DNA of 38,541 nucleotides from a virus: positions 1 to 38,541 of IMG/VR virus record IMGVR_UViG_3300029811_000049. The stretch is one strand, 5' to 3'. The position numbers and the translations under genes were made by a program. Under the pieces are notes generated by a model. The model searched no databases, was not told the DNA's origin, and worked only from the letters and a program-made list of their open reading frames with translations. This document shows positions 38,141 through 38,541 of the stretch, piece after piece. The stretch's first letter is position 1. Each line of letters starts with the position of its first letter.

Positions 38141-38302
38141 TTAATTCTCTTTAACTTCTGTCCACTCAAGCAACTCAACATCGCCTGGAGTAATATACTT
38201 TACTAATTCCTGTAATTCGCAAATTTCTCCGTAACTTATTCTTTCGGCTTTTATTTCTTTTCTTAATTCTTCTAATCTTTTGATAGCTTTTTTTGTTTCC
38301 AT
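38141..38302 (-). CDS. First leftward gene, small helical protein
   Basis: 53 residues, helical and charged (KKAIKRLEELRKEIKAERIS, ending ELVKYITPGDVELLEWTEV). It is the gene nearest to the right-hand promoter and so probably the first one made. Leader ATAAGAAAACT without Shine-Dalgarno. The C-terminal ITPGDVELLEW segment resembles ends of small phage regulators, but no function can be assigned. Confidence 0.55.
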   Translation of the reverse strand: METKKAIKRLEELRKEIKAERISYGEICELQELVKYITPGDVELLEWTEVKEN

Positions 38303-38330
38303 AGTTTTCTTATTAACTTTGATATACTCT

Positions 38331-38360
38331 ATCCTAGCATATAAGGTATATACCTGTCAA
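38331..38360 (-). promoter_or_regulatory. Main leftward promoter with palindromic operator
   Basis: TTGACA (38360-38355), spacer 18 bp, TAGGAT (38336-38331). The spacer starts with AGGTATATACCT (38344-38355), a perfect palindrome overlapping the -35. It starts the leftward early operon, next to the iterons. Confidence 0.7.
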
Positions 38361-38427
38361 GTGTTTTAAAGCTTATCTAGATTCTAACTCTTAGCTATTA
38401 TTATAGCTTAGTTATTAACTAAGATGA
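38361..38427. other. Spacer between leftward promoter and iterons
   Basis: Short AT-rich DNA with no gene. It includes TTAGCTATTATTATAGCTTAGTTATTAACTAAG-type inverted repetition (TAGTTATTAACTA is a palindrome-like centre). It may be part of the origin but holds nothing I can name. Confidence 0.4.
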
Positions 38428-38512
38428 CTAGTATTATCTAGTATATAATTTAGTATTATCTAGTATCTTTAACTAGTATCTTCTAGTATCTTCTAGTATC
38501 TTCTAGTATCTT
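38428..38512. repeat. Iteron array, consensus CTAGTATCTT
   Basis: Five exact copies of CTAGTATCTT begin at 38460, 38473, 38483, 38493 and 38503; the last four are head to tail. Three variants (CTAGTATTAT, CTAGTATATA, TTAGTATTAT) begin at 38428, 38439 and 38450. The spacing is 10-13 bp, close to one helical turn, as in binding arrays for replication initiators or partition proteins. Together with the AT-rich tract and the DnaA box across the joint it makes a plausible origin. It could instead be a centromere-like site for the ParB-like protein. Confidence 0.65.
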
Positions 38513-38541
38513 TAACCTAGTCCCTATCAATTAATAAAAAA
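38483..38541. repeat. 59-bp terminal direct repeat, right copy
   Basis: Identical to bases 1-59. Upstream of this copy the iteron array continues to the left, so after circularisation the array runs from about 38428 through the joint. Treat the two copies as one physical segment if the genome is circular. Confidence 0.9.

Noticed and set aside
38428-38512. CRISPR array
   Set aside because: Units are 10 bp and head to tail with no unique spacers; no cas genes are present.
1-38541. tRNA, integrase, attachment site, DNA polymerase
   Set aside because: I looked for these and saw no cloverleaf with tRNA loops, no tyrosine or serine recombinase motifs and no polymerase motifs; absence by eye is not proof.

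Overview
The window reads as one complete, circularly permuted genome of a short-tailed (podovirus-like) phage. The first 59 bases are repeated exactly as the last 59, so the contig is either a circle cut at an arbitrary point or a molecule with a short terminal repeat. The DNA is AT-rich and densely coded. TAA, TAG and TGA all end plausible genes, so the standard bacterial code applies. The late genes carry strong Shine-Dalgarno sites (AGGAGG), which fits a host that relies on them; an XhlA-like holin and an M23 endolysin are also present. I cannot name the host. There is no integrase, no classical repressor, no tail-tube or tape-measure gene and no DNA polymerase.

Layout. (1) 38303-38541 joined to 1-474: a non-coding region with an iteron array (CTAGTATCTT and variants), an AT-rich block, one perfect DnaA box and divergent promoters; it is the best candidate origin. 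(2) 475-24078, plus strand: packaging (small and large terminase), portal, HNH insertion, scaffold, major capsid protein, fibre-like proteins, head-tail adaptor, putative tail hub, beta-helix tailspike, three probable ejection proteins (the largest with a SprT-like zinc protease motif), then lysis (XhlA-like protein, M23 endolysin, second membrane protein). The order resembles P22-type short-tailed phages. (3) About 24.1 kb: a bidirectional terminator where the arms converge. (4) 24104-38302, minus strand: small early genes, DNA methyltransferases, a VRR-NUC nuclease, a winged-helix replication initiator behind an attenuator-like leader, a second HNH gene, a ParB-like protein without ParA, and an accessory island at 34.8-37.1 kb.

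The most interesting item is in that island: a 36-residue ORF with an excellent ribosome site, followed by an ATP-grasp enzyme of the microviridin/graspetide peptide-maturase type. The short peptide has an N-terminal PFILLF segment resembling the PFFARF leader element of microviridin precursors, and a C-terminal part rich in Thr, Ser, Cys, Asp and His. The enzyme's Shine-Dalgarno is buried in a perfect hairpin, and the operon has its own promoter with a palindromic operator in the spacer. This looks like a phage-borne RiPP cassette.

The second theme is regulation by structure: perfect or near-perfect inverted repeats sit in front of the initiator, the endolysin, the methyltransferase block and several intercistronic gaps. 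Replication seems plasmid-like (initiator plus iterons plus DnaA box plus ParB), borrowing the host polymerase and helicase.
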